Positions 1 through 6,265 of a stretch of DNA of 7,596 bases are shown here, piece by piece. Under the pieces are notes generated by a model, which saw nothing but the letters and a program-made list of their open reading frames with translations, was not told the DNA's origin and searched no databases. The stretch lies in contig PBOV01000123.1 in assembly GCA_002724505.1 (NCBI GenBank), forward strand, positions 1 to 7,596, written 5' to 3'. Within the stretch, counting starts at the first letter, position 1; every line of letters starts with the position of its first letter. Origin of the DNA: Rhodospirillaceae bacterium. GTDB lineage: Bacteria; Pseudomonadota; Alphaproteobacteria; MPNO01; UBA2964. Made by a program: the position numbers and the translations under genes.

Positions 1-545
1 ACTTCAACGCCATTGATATCGTTATAAATAATGGAGGAGGACCTCCACCAGGACCCATAGCCGGAGCAGACCTCGAGATTATAGAAAAACAATTTCGGCC
101 AATCGTCATTAGCCAGCTTGAGATTGCCAATGCATTTTTACCGGGTATGCGAGAACGGGGATGGGGCCGGATTCTTATCATTTCAAGTTCCGGCGTCATT
201 CAGCCAATTCCAGGTTTAGGTATTTCAAATACACTACGTTCTTCACTGTTAGGCTGGGCTAAAACTCTTGCCACAGAAGTAGCAAGCGATGGAGTTACGG
301 TAAACGCCATTATACCCGGACGTATTCATACTGACCGTGTAAATTCAATTGATGCAAATGCGGCTAAAAATCAGGGCGTAACGGTAGAGGAAATCGTCGA
401 AAGATCACACGCAACAATACCTGCTGGCCGATATGGCTCCGTAGCCGAGTTCTCAAAAGTTGCCGCCTTTCTAGTCAGTGACTGCGCATCATATATTACT
501 GGGGGTTCTGTGCGCGTCGATGGTGGCTATATCCGCTCTATCTAA
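1..545 (+). CDS. Atypical short-chain dehydrogenase/reductase (SDR), 3'-terminal part
   Basis: The open frame runs in from the left edge (first full codon at base 3) to TAA at 543-545, giving 180 visible residues. The N-terminal Rossmann half with its glycine-rich NAD(P) motif lies outside the window. An NNGGG segment at visible residues 9-13 matches the NNAG motif of SDRs, and ISSSG at 60-64 carries the catalytic-type serine (about Ser62). Thirteen residues later, where SDRs have YxxxK, this protein reads SNTLR, so Tyr becomes Ser75 and Lys becomes Arg79. The C-terminus (NAIIPGRIHTDR, then a GGSVRVDGG ending) is typical of FabG-like SDRs. It resembles the BKR-like subgroup known to lack the standard catalytic residues. 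Reduction of a 3-oxoacyl group is therefore not assured, and the substrate is unknown. The ATG at 147 is internal, not the start. The gene converges on the minus-strand operon and is probably a separate transcription unit. Confidence 0.9.
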   Translation, partial: FNAIDIVINNGGGPPPGPIAGADLEIIEKQFRPIVISQLEIANAFLPGMRERGWGRILIISSSGVIQPIPGLGISNTLRSSLLGWAKTLATEVASDGVTVNAIIPGRIHTDRVNSIDANAAKNQGVTVEEIVERSHATIPAGRYGSVAEFSKVAAFLVSDCASYITGGSVRVDGGYIRSI

Positions 546-566
546 AATCACCAAATCCTAATCACC

Positions 567-588
567 CTAATAGATGAAATTCTATTAG
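567..588. repeat. AT-rich inverted repeat between convergent genes
   Basis: The arms at 567-574 and 581-588 are perfectly complementary (8 bp) around a 6-base loop. It lies 22 bases after the SDR stop codon. Neither strand has a clear T run after it, so a terminator role for the SDR transcript is only possible. A 10-base palindrome (ATACATGTAT, 604-613) follows in the same gap. Confidence 0.35.
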
Positions 589-631
589 CAGCCAGAAAGA
601 GCCATACATGTATCCAAACAATTAAGAATTC

Positions 632-656
632 CGCATCATCCACCTTTGATGATGCG
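632..656 (-). terminator. Hairpin over the stop codon of the lyase gene, possible operon terminator
   Basis: The arms at 632-640 and 648-656 form a perfect 9-bp stem around a 7-base loop. The TGA stop (638-636) lies inside the distal arm. On the minus strand the stem is followed by a T-rich but interrupted stretch (GAATTCTTAATTGTTT), not a clean T run. Its place at the 3' end of the last minus-strand gene, just before a convergent gene, fits termination or 3'-end protection. Confidence 0.35.
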
Positions 657-1460
657 ATGCATTTCTGGTTGAGAATATATGCCGGCGGCAAATTCATATG
701 TACCGCTATTCCCTAATTCTTCGGCGGCCGTTTTAACCAAGGTGTAGGCGGCCTTGGCGATATTGCCGCCAACAGTTACGCGCCGAACACCCATTTCTTT
801 TAACTTTTGAACCGGTGGCGTGCCTGGTCCCGCCAATACATTCATTGGGCCATTAATCGCAGCCGCTAATCGTCTGATAAGATCCCCGTCGCGTACACCG
901 ATAACAAAAGCACAATCGGCCCCAGCCTCAAGATAAAGATTTGCTCGTTTAACAGTTTCATCAAACATGTCCTCTTCACCACCAAGCATATAGCCATCTG
1001 TTCTAGCGTTAATTACCGCTGAAATACCGAAGTCATCTGCTGCTTTGCGTGCTGCACGAACCCGTTCTACGGAGAGATCGAGATCGTGAAGACATCTCGG
1101 GCCACTCCTGTCTCCATCTTCAATATTAACGCCCACCGCGCCCGACTCTAACGCGGCATTAACGGTAGTTTTCACATCGGCAGGTGACGGGCCGTAGCCA
1201 GCTTCCATATCAGCAGAAACAGGGACCGCAACACCGCCTGCGATCCGACGAACCACTTCCGCCATACCATCACGGCCCATATTTTCGCCGTCACAGAACC
1301 CAACAGAAAAGGCACAACCGCCACTAGTCGTCGCGATCGCATAGAACCCCGCGTCAACCAAAACGCAGGCACTGGCGACATCCCAAGCATTTGGTAAAAC
1401 TAAAATACCTTCACGGTGCATCGCCAAAAATTTTTCTGCTTTTTCCTGCTGAGTCATCAT
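636..1460 (-). CDS. Isocitrate lyase/PEP mutase-superfamily lyase (2-methylisocitrate lyase-like)
   Basis: This 274-residue TIM-barrel protein belongs to the PrpB/PEP mutase superfamily, whose members cleave or form C-C or C-P bonds next to a carboxylate using Mg2+. Visible motifs are LPNAWDVASA (22-31), SADMEAGYG (82-90, metal-site Asp84 and Glu86), GVNIEDGD (110-117) and NARTDGYML (151-159). PEP mutase's EDKxxxxxNS motif is absent, so phosphonate synthesis is unlikely. The active-loop KRCGH of methylisocitrate lyase is replaced by PRCLH (121-125), with the loop after it shortened. Activity on a 2-methylisocitrate- or dimethylmalate-type acid, or oxaloacetate decarboxylation, is possible; the substrate is not determinable. 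The start is ATG at 1460 or the adjacent ATG at 1457; AGGA lies 5 or 8 bases upstream respectively. It is the last gene of the minus-strand series, 192 bases after the MmgE/PrpD gene, so it may be read through or have its own promoter. Confidence 0.88.
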   Translation of the reverse strand: MMTQQEKAEKFLAMHREGILVLPNAWDVASACVLVDAGFYAIATTSGGCAFSVGFCDGENMGRDGMAEVVRRIAGGVAVPVSADMEAGYGPSPADVKTTVNAALESGAVGVNIEDGDRSGPRCLHDLDLSVERVRAARKAADDFGISAVINARTDGYMLGGEEDMFDETVKRANLYLEAGADCAFVIGVRDGDLIRRLAAAINGPMNVLAGPGTPPVQKLKEMGVRRVTVGGNIAKAAYTLVKTAAEELGNSGTYEFAAGIYSQPEMHRIIKGG

Positions 1461-1629
1461 AAGGTTCCTTTATTTAATTAATCGGTCAAGACAAGCGAAG
1501 ATCCCAGCCGAAATACTTTGATTAGACACCAAGGCACTTAATAGAGAGACCAAGATGGATTTGATATATAATTCCAAATTCCAATCTACGTTTGGAAAAT
1601 TTGTAATTGGTTACTCTTTATTCCTAGGT

Positions 1630-1660
1630 TTAATTAAAATTTTTACTATATTTTAATTAA
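1630..1660. repeat. AT-only inverted repeat across the MmgE/PrpD stop codon
   Basis: The arms 1630-1640 and 1650-1660 form a perfect 11-bp stem around a 9-base loop. The stop codon TAA (1655-1653) lies in one arm. The stem is entirely A-T and no T run follows on the minus strand, so it is a weak terminator candidate. The rest of the 192-base gap (1461-1652) holds a tandem pair of AATTCCA (1570-1583), an AT-rich TATATA stretch and the lyase ribosome binding site. I found no convincing promoter there. Confidence 0.4.
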
Positions 1661-2951
1661 TGGGCACTAAAATATTTTGGACGTTTATAGACTTACCACC
1701 GTGGGACATTTCTATAATTCCTTCAATGACTGGTGCGGGGTCATTAAAGCCACCAAAGCGAATAAGGTCCTCCGCTTTGCTAATCATCTCTTGATCATTT
1801 AATGCTGCCTCCGGATCCCCCTTACATTCCGGTTTTGCAGATTTTAATATCCTTCCATTTGAAAGAATTACCGAAACGGCAGCACCCCAAGATCCTGGGT
1901 AGGATGTTGCATAAGGATCTGCAGACGTAACATTTACCTTGGTTGCTAGTTCGGCGGCCTCACGTCGTGCTTCCTGACCAAAGGCGAGAAAGTCAATTTG
2001 ACCCCGGCTCAATGCAGCGGCTACGCAATGCTGTAAAGAAAATTTACCTTCATACTCGCTGTTCGCCACAGGGCGGTCACAGACATCTATAGCTGCCTGG
2101 TAGGTCTCAACTTCAATACGTTCTATTGACGAACCATTAAGGTCATCAAAAAGGGCAAGTGACGCATCTATGGCTGGATGAGTATGTCGACAAGCTGGCC
2201 AAGGTTTTACAGAGGTAGAATGGACCTGCCATTTTTCTTCCGGATTACGTAAGACAGCATCTGGATCTGGGTCCGGACAGGCACCTGCAAAGAACCCTGC
2301 ATTCCCCTCGAGGATAGCTGGAGGACCAGTGAAATCTAACGCTGCCAATTCAGCAGCGACCAGGCCGGCCTCTGCAGCGCGACCTGCATGTAAATGCTTA
2401 GTCATCGCACCTGTCTCGAGAAACTCCCAAAGACCTGCAGATTGCGTCCCTGCATTGCCAAGCGCATGAGTAGTTTGTTCATCACTGAGATCAAAAACTG
2501 TTGCGGCTGTCATCCCACTACCATATGGACCACAGGTGGCTGTGTTATGCCATATTTTGTAATGCCCCGGGCCAACCGCCATCCCTATTCGACTACTTGC
2601 CTCAAATCCGAAAAGAATACTTTTCAAAAGTTTTTCACCTGGCAATTCCTGGTCGACTGCTAATGAAAGGGCAACTGGAACTGTCACGCACCCTGTATGA
2701 ACGACTGATGCTCGATGGATATCATCAACTTCGAGAATATGAGTTAGGCCGCCCATGACAAAGGCGCGTCGTGCGGCATCGCCTTGACGACCTGTCACCC
2801 ATTTAAGCAACTTGCGCCCCGGCACAGAATTACGCCCAGCAATCATATTAGCGACAGCATCCAGGGTTAGCAGGGCGGTCTGATGGAGGTCTGCATCCGA
2901 AACCTGCTTTCCCCGAATCAACCCAACAAGTCGCTCAGTTAAGCTCGCCAC
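1653..2951 (-). CDS. MmgE/PrpD-family dehydratase/isomerase/decarboxylase-like protein
   Basis: With the GTG start at 2951 this protein has 432 residues, normal for the family, which includes 2-methylcitrate dehydratase, cis-aconitate decarboxylase and iminodisuccinate epimerase. These act on small polycarboxylates. Visible family marks are a helical N-terminus with LDAVANMIAG (about 30-39), EVDDIHRASVVHTG (74-87, acidic pair plus histidines of the active site), MTKHLHAGRAAEAG (183-196, a conserved lysine) and SVKPWPACRHTHPAID (247-262, a second conserved lysine). The frame stays open to an ATG at 3059, but that adds 36 unrelated residues and overlaps amidohydrolase A by 98 bases. The GTG has GAGGG seven bases upstream, overlapping the TGA of amidohydrolase A, only 10 bases away, so the two are translationally linked. 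Which acid it acts on is unknown. A PrpD-like gene followed by a PrpB-like gene recalls the methylcitrate cycle without its synthase. Confidence 0.9.
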   Translation of the reverse strand: MASLTERLVGLIRGKQVSDADLHQTALLTLDAVANMIAGRNSVPGRKLLKWVTGRQGDAARRAFVMGGLTHILEVDDIHRASVVHTGCVTVPVALSLAVDQELPGEKLLKSILFGFEASSRIGMAVGPGHYKIWHNTATCGPYGSGMTAATVFDLSDEQTTHALGNAGTQSAGLWEFLETGAMTKHLHAGRAAEAGLVAAELAALDFTGPPAILEGNAGFFAGACPDPDPDAVLRNPEEKWQVHSTSVKPWPACRHTHPAIDASLALFDDLNGSSIERIEVETYQAAIDVCDRPVANSEYEGKFSLQHCVAAALSRGQIDFLAFGQEARREAAELATKVNVTSADPYATSYPGSWGAAVSVILSNGRILKSAKPECKGDPEAALNDQEMISKAEDLIRFGGFNDPAPVIEGIIEMSHGGKSINVQNILVPIN

Positions 2952-2958
2952 CGTTTGA

Positions 2959-2963
2959 CCCTC
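2959..2963 (-). promoter_or_regulatory. Ribosome binding site fixing the GTG start of the MmgE/PrpD gene
   Basis: GAGGG on the minus strand lies seven bases before GTG (2951-2949) and overlaps the TGA stop (2964-2962) of the preceding gene. It supports the short form over the ATG at 3059. Confidence 0.75.
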
Positions 2964-4188
2964 AGACTGGTTTATAGTTTGGGAAACGCGGACTAATATC
3001 CAAATTAAATAAATCGATGGCATTGCCACCAAGCATTTTGTGTTTTTGGCGTTCATCAAGGAACGGAAGGTCGTAAATCACACTGGGGACATCCATATCC
3101 CAGTGAGGATAATCTGATGCCCATAACAGTTGATCATCGGCATTGATCAAATCAAATGTTGTTTTTAATACATCCAGATTGTCGGGCATTTCCATAGGCT
3201 GGCTGGTATAAAACATCTCGCGCATATAGTCGCTTGGCAACCCCTTTAGTGACGGCGCTTCAGACCAACGCATTTTATAATCATTATCTAGTCTCTGCAT
3301 CACCCAGGGTATCCATGCGAGACCAGATTCAATCCAGACCGTTTTCAGCTTGGGAAAGCGCTCAGGCATGGCATTCACAACCCAGTTACATAGATGAACT
3401 GCGTTATACACCGTAAAGCCAAGCGCGTGGGTCACTAGAAAGCGGTTACTGTTTCCTACCAAGCGATCATTCCAGTTGTAATTACTATGAAAGCCAAGAG
3501 GTTTACCCAGCTCTTCCATAAGGGCATACGTCTTCATATAGGCATTGCTGTGTACCGCCTGATAGCGAACGGAAACAATCATGAAGCCTATAACGTCCGG
3601 ATGGTCCCCGAATTCTTTAACAGTTTCATAAGCCGCATCGGGATCACTGAAAGGCACATACATCATTGTTTTAATGCGCTCTTCCTTTGCTGTAATGTTC
3701 TCTAGTAGCCAGCGATTATAAGCCTTTGCTAATGCAGCTTCTATTTCGGGTTGCGGGTGCAGCCCGAGGCTTAGCATCGGAGTTGGGAATAGGCAGACGT
3801 AATCGACCCCCATAGCGTCCATCCAACGCAGGGATAAGTGCACATCTCGATGCTGGTCATCGCCCGGCGTCGTTTCCGTTTTACGCAGTGGGTAACGCGT
3901 GACGCGTCCGGCAACGTCCTGATAGCCGACCCCAGCGGGATTAAATGGGGTTTGCCCCCCGGTTCCACCGCCGGTATATACCATTCCCATCTGTTTCAAT
4001 ACAGGGTCGTCTATATATTTTACAATTTCCGAAAGAGACTCATTTTCATAGTGATGGCAGTCAACATCAATTATGGGAAATGAAGAAAATTTTCTTGCAT
4101 CTCTTTGTCGCGCTGCATTTTTCAGCAGACTACTTGTATCAAGAGATTTAACGGACTGTTTATGAATATCGCTTATTGGAAGATCCAT
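2962..4188 (-). CDS. Amidohydrolase A (Amidohydro_2/ACMSD-like metal-dependent hydrolase or decarboxylase)
   Basis: This 408-residue protein matches the Amidohydro_2 (PF04909) TIM-barrel family, cytoplasmic metal enzymes that hydrolyse or decarboxylate ring and acid substrates. Strand 1 carries DVDCHHYE (41-48), where the usual DxHxH reads DxDxH. Later ligands are probably His234 in GFHSNYNWN, Glu287 in ESGLAW and Asp359 in ASDYPHWD. It is plainly paralogous to amidohydrolase B (about 60% identical by eye over the second half), sharing the N-terminal NAARQRDARK and the C-terminal PNYK. It has a few extra glycine-rich residues around 72-88 that B lacks. The start ATG at 4188 has AGGA seven bases upstream. 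That AGGA overlaps the TAG of the 113-residue gene, so translation is likely coupled. The substrate cannot be named; hydrolysis and non-oxidative decarboxylation are both possible in this family. Confidence 0.92.
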   Translation of the reverse strand: MDLPISDIHKQSVKSLDTSSLLKNAARQRDARKFSSFPIIDVDCHHYENESLSEIVKYIDDPVLKQMGMVYTGGGTGGQTPFNPAGVGYQDVAGRVTRYPLRKTETTPGDDQHRDVHLSLRWMDAMGVDYVCLFPTPMLSLGLHPQPEIEAALAKAYNRWLLENITAKEERIKTMMYVPFSDPDAAYETVKEFGDHPDVIGFMIVSVRYQAVHSNAYMKTYALMEELGKPLGFHSNYNWNDRLVGNSNRFLVTHALGFTVYNAVHLCNWVVNAMPERFPKLKTVWIESGLAWIPWVMQRLDNDYKMRWSEAPSLKGLPSDYMREMFYTSQPMEMPDNLDVLKTTFDLINADDQLLWASDYPHWDMDVPSVIYDLPFLDERQKHKMLGGNAIDLFNLDISPRFPNYKPV

Positions 4189-4197
4189 AAACTGTTC

Positions 4198-4539
4198 CTA
4201 AGCCCCCGACCACGATTGCCACATACCTAGTTCAAACACCTCAACATTTACCGCCTTTAACATCGTTGTACACATTATCATCGCTGCAGTTGCCGGCACC
4301 ATACCTCCCTCTGAAAACGGCTCCCACCGTTCACCAAGCTGAAATTTCACGGAATAAAGACGAACCATAGCGGTCAGTCCTTCCTGAATAATTTCATTAG
4401 AGATAGGCTCCCCTTCAGGCACTTCTGAAAGTCTTTTAGCGAATGCGCGGAGGGCGGCCTCCTCATCGGGAATATGAGCGATGACCTCACCTCCTTCTGG
4501 AAGGTCAGCCGCTCTCGGGTCTTGTTCAGGCGAGGACAT
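4198..4539 (-). CDS. Small conserved-looking protein of unknown function (113 aa)
   Basis: I do not recognise a named family. The best start is ATG at 4539, with GGAG nine bases upstream (4552-4549); the ATG two codons earlier (4545) sits only three bases from GGAG. The open frame reaches an ATG at 4662, but that would overlap the Rieske gene by 137 bases. The protein has an acidic, proline-rich N-terminus (about 1-25), then mostly helix-forming sequence: EEAALRAFAKRLSEV (26-40), an EIIQEGLTAMVRLYSVKFQ stretch (49-67), a WEPFSEGG turn, and a hydrophobic helix PATAAMIMCTTMLKAV before VFELGMWQSW at the C-terminus. There is no signal peptide, membrane segment or metal motif. It overlaps the Rieske gene by 14 bases and ends 9 bases before amidohydrolase A, which suggests stoichiometric production. 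A subunit or chaperone for the Rieske protein or an amidohydrolase is my inference. Confidence 0.8.
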   Translation of the reverse strand: MSSPEQDPRAADLPEGGEVIAHIPDEEAALRAFAKRLSEVPEGEPISNEIIQEGLTAMVRLYSVKFQLGERWEPFSEGGMVPATAAMIMCTTMLKAVNVEVFELGMWQSWSGA

Positions 4540-4897
4540 AGACATCTTCTCCGCGAACATCAACTTCAAATTTCCGAAGGCTCCACTTGCGATCGGCAAC
4601 GGCTTCACCGTTCGCAATGTCAAATTCCCAACCGTGCCACGGACAGACAATGTGCATTTCATCGTGATTGAACTTCATGCCTTGAAAGGTTTTGTCTTCG
4701 GCGATCACCTCTTCAACTTTCGCCATCATCAACCCTTCACAGGCGGGACCTCCTTGGTGAGGACACAAGTTGGCATATGCGTACCAATTACCGTGCACTA
4801 AATAAACACCTATCTCACTATTCTTGCCGTTGGGTACAATCTTCTTGTCCCCTTCCTTAAACTCGGACGCCTTCCCGACGAGAATTTCTTTAGCCAT
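4526..4897 (-). CDS. Rieske [2Fe-2S] ferredoxin-like protein
   Basis: This 123-residue single-domain protein carries both Rieske cluster motifs: LCPHQGG (Cys45, His47) and VCPWHGWEFD (Cys85, His88). Such proteins pass single electrons, usually to a Rieske oxygenase or another redox enzyme in the cytoplasm. The 37 residues between His47 and Cys85 are about 20 more than in classical Rieske ferredoxins. From memory, a subgroup with the CPHQGGPxCEG motif shares this long linker. The start is ATG at 4897 with AAGGGAG just upstream. There is no signal peptide or membrane anchor. No oxygenase alpha subunit or ferredoxin reductase is visible; the only oxygenase here is a 2-oxoglutarate enzyme, which does not normally need a ferredoxin. 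The gene follows amidohydrolase B by 123 bases and its end contains the start of the 113-residue gene. Confidence 0.93.
   Translation of the reverse strand: MAKEILVGKASEFKEGDKKIVPNGKNSEIGVYLVHGNWYAYANLCPHQGGPACEGLMMAKVEEVIAEDKTFQGMKFNHDEMHIVCPWHGWEFDIANGEAVADRKWSLRKFEVDVRGEDVYVLA
4549..4552 (-). promoter_or_regulatory. Ribosome binding site for the 113-residue gene, inside the Rieske gene
   Basis: GGAG lies nine bases before ATG 4539 and within the last codons of the Rieske gene. The nearer ATG at 4545 would have only a three-base spacer, so 4539 is preferred. Confidence 0.55.
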
Positions 4898-4975
4898 TAC
4901 GCTCCCTTTCTTGAAAAGAAATATTTTGAAAAATTACTCCAGGCCAAAATCTTTTATAATCGGCCCTTTGTAAGA

Positions 4976-4997
4976 AGGCCGGGGATGAACCCGGCCT
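4976..4997 (-). terminator. GC-rich hairpin between amidohydrolase B and the Rieske gene
   Basis: The arms 4976-4983 and 4990-4997 form a perfect 8-bp stem, almost all G-C, around a 6-base loop. It starts 24 bases after the stop of amidohydrolase B. On the minus strand it is followed by TTCTTAC, a poor T run. A partial terminator, or a processing or stabilising hairpin that sets different levels for B and the downstream genes, fits better than a full stop. Confidence 0.4.
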
Positions 4998-5020
4998 CCA
5001 TGAAGAAATTTAACCAATCC

Positions 5021-6229
5021 TTATTCAGCTTTATAATTTGGATACCGCTCCGAAACATCAAGATTAAACAATTTAACTGCGTTACCACCCAGAATATTTC
5101 GCTTCGCCTTCTCATCTAAAAATGGAAGGTCGTAGATGGTACAAGGCATATCTGCATCCCAATGAGGATAATCTGACGCATAAAGCAACTGAGTTTCCGC
5201 TTTAATAAACTTGAAAGTCATTTCCAAATAGTCCAAGTCGTTTGGCATTTCCATGGGCTGATTTGTATAAAACATATCCGCCATATATTCGCTTGGAAGT
5301 TTCTTAAGACCTGGGATTTCTGAGGAACGCATTTTATAGTCATTATCTAACCTCTGACCCAACCACGGAACCCAGGACAATCCTGATTCAACCCAAACTA
5401 CGTCCAAAGTTGGGAAGCGCTCGTTAAGGGCATTACATATCCAGTTACACATATGGATGACGTTATAGAGTGTAAAACCAAGTGCATGCGCCGCTATAAA
5501 GCGGTTAGTAACCGACATCAGAGGATCGTTCCAATTCAAACCAGAATGGAAAATAAGGGGCATACCTGTTTCTTCAATAAATCGATACGTCTTCATATAT
5601 GCGTTATCGTGAACCGGTTTATATCTTGGACTTGTGATAAGAAAGCCAACAATGCCTTTTTTGTCTACAAATTCTTGCGCCATTTCATAGGCGGCCTCGG
5701 GACTATTAAAGGGCAAAAAGACGTAACCTTTTACACGATCATCGCTAGGCAAAAGTTCCTCAGTAAGCCAACGCATATAAGCTTTGGCATATTGAACCTC
5801 AACTTCAACTTGAGGTGCGAGGCCAATGCCCAACATACCGGTGGGGAAAAGACCAATATAATCTATACCCATCGCATCCATCCATCGACGCGACAAGTGA
5901 ATGTCTCGATGGGTACCATCTGCAGGGGTTTCTTCGATCTTACGAAGTGGGTACCTTGTTACTCTGCCCCCTATGGGCTGGTAACCGCCACGACCCTGCG
6001 AGATTATTCCGGGATTAGAACGCGCAAGATGATTCAAAACATCATCATCAATATATTTAATGATTTCCTGGATAGATTCACCCTCGTAATGATGAGCGTC
6101 AGTATCGAAAATAGGAAATTCATTTAATTTTCTTGCATCGCGTTGTCGCGCAGCGTTTGTCAGTAACTTTGTCGTATCAAAGCTATCAACGCTCATCGAA
6201 TGATATTTATCACTGGTTGCTAGATCCAT
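5021..6229 (-). CDS. Amidohydrolase B (Amidohydro_2/ACMSD-like metal-dependent hydrolase or decarboxylase)
   Basis: This 402-residue protein is a paralogue of amidohydrolase A and belongs to the same Amidohydro_2 TIM-barrel family. Strand 1 reads DTDAHHYE (42-49), again with Asp in place of the first His of HxH. Further likely metal or catalytic residues are His228 in IFHSGLNWN, Glu281 in ESGLSW and Asp353 in ASDYPHWD. All match the positions in A, so neither copy looks dead. Differences cluster at residues 64-85 and around 160-200, regions that could shape the substrate pocket. The start ATG at 6229 has GAGGAGAG upstream with GGAG seven bases away, the strongest ribosome binding site in the window, and a promoter candidate lies about 40 bases upstream. 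It may lead the amidohydrolase/Rieske transcript. The product is unknown; A and B may do successive steps, act on different substrates or form a mixed oligomer. Confidence 0.92.
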   Translation of the reverse strand: MDLATSDKYHSMSVDSFDTTKLLTNAARQRDARKLNEFPIFDTDAHHYEGESIQEIIKYIDDDVLNHLARSNPGIISQGRGGYQPIGGRVTRYPLRKIEETPADGTHRDIHLSRRWMDAMGIDYIGLFPTGMLGIGLAPQVEVEVQYAKAYMRWLTEELLPSDDRVKGYVFLPFNSPEAAYEMAQEFVDKKGIVGFLITSPRYKPVHDNAYMKTYRFIEETGMPLIFHSGLNWNDPLMSVTNRFIAAHALGFTLYNVIHMCNWICNALNERFPTLDVVWVESGLSWVPWLGQRLDNDYKMRSSEIPGLKKLPSEYMADMFYTNQPMEMPNDLDYLEMTFKFIKAETQLLYASDYPHWDADMPCTIYDLPFLDEKAKRNILGGNAVKLFNLDVSERYPNYKAE

Positions 6230-6265
6230 TTACACTCTCCTCAGTAAATCCATCTCATTAAGAAA

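Noticed and set aside
147..545. A complete short plus-strand gene starting at ATG 147
   Set aside because: The same frame is open to the left edge and encodes the SDR NNGGG segment upstream of that ATG, so it is an internal methionine of a longer gene.
541..566. A third copy of the 19-base repeat after the SDR stop
   Set aside because: Only AGGATTTGG is shared (on the minus strand); the GGATCACCT core is not preserved, so the likeness is probably chance.
636..1460. PEP mutase and thus a phosphonate biosynthesis cluster
   Set aside because: The diagnostic EDKxxxxxNS motif is absent (EDGDRSGPRC instead), and no phosphonopyruvate decarboxylase or other phosphonate gene is nearby.
1461..1652. 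A promoter for the PrpB-like lyase in the 192-base gap
   Set aside because: TATATA and a TTGACC are present, but no -35/-10 pair with 16-18 base spacing and reasonable distance from the start could be found.
4540..4662. An N-terminal extension of the 113-residue protein up to ATG 4662
   Set aside because: It would overlap the Rieske coding region, including the CPWHGWEFD motif, by 137 bases, and a start with a well-placed GGAG exists at 4539.
5453..6127. A 224-residue plus-strand open frame opposite amidohydrolase B
   Set aside because: It lies wholly antisense to a gene with clear family motifs, shows no recognisable domain, and its composition looks like a complement-frame shadow.
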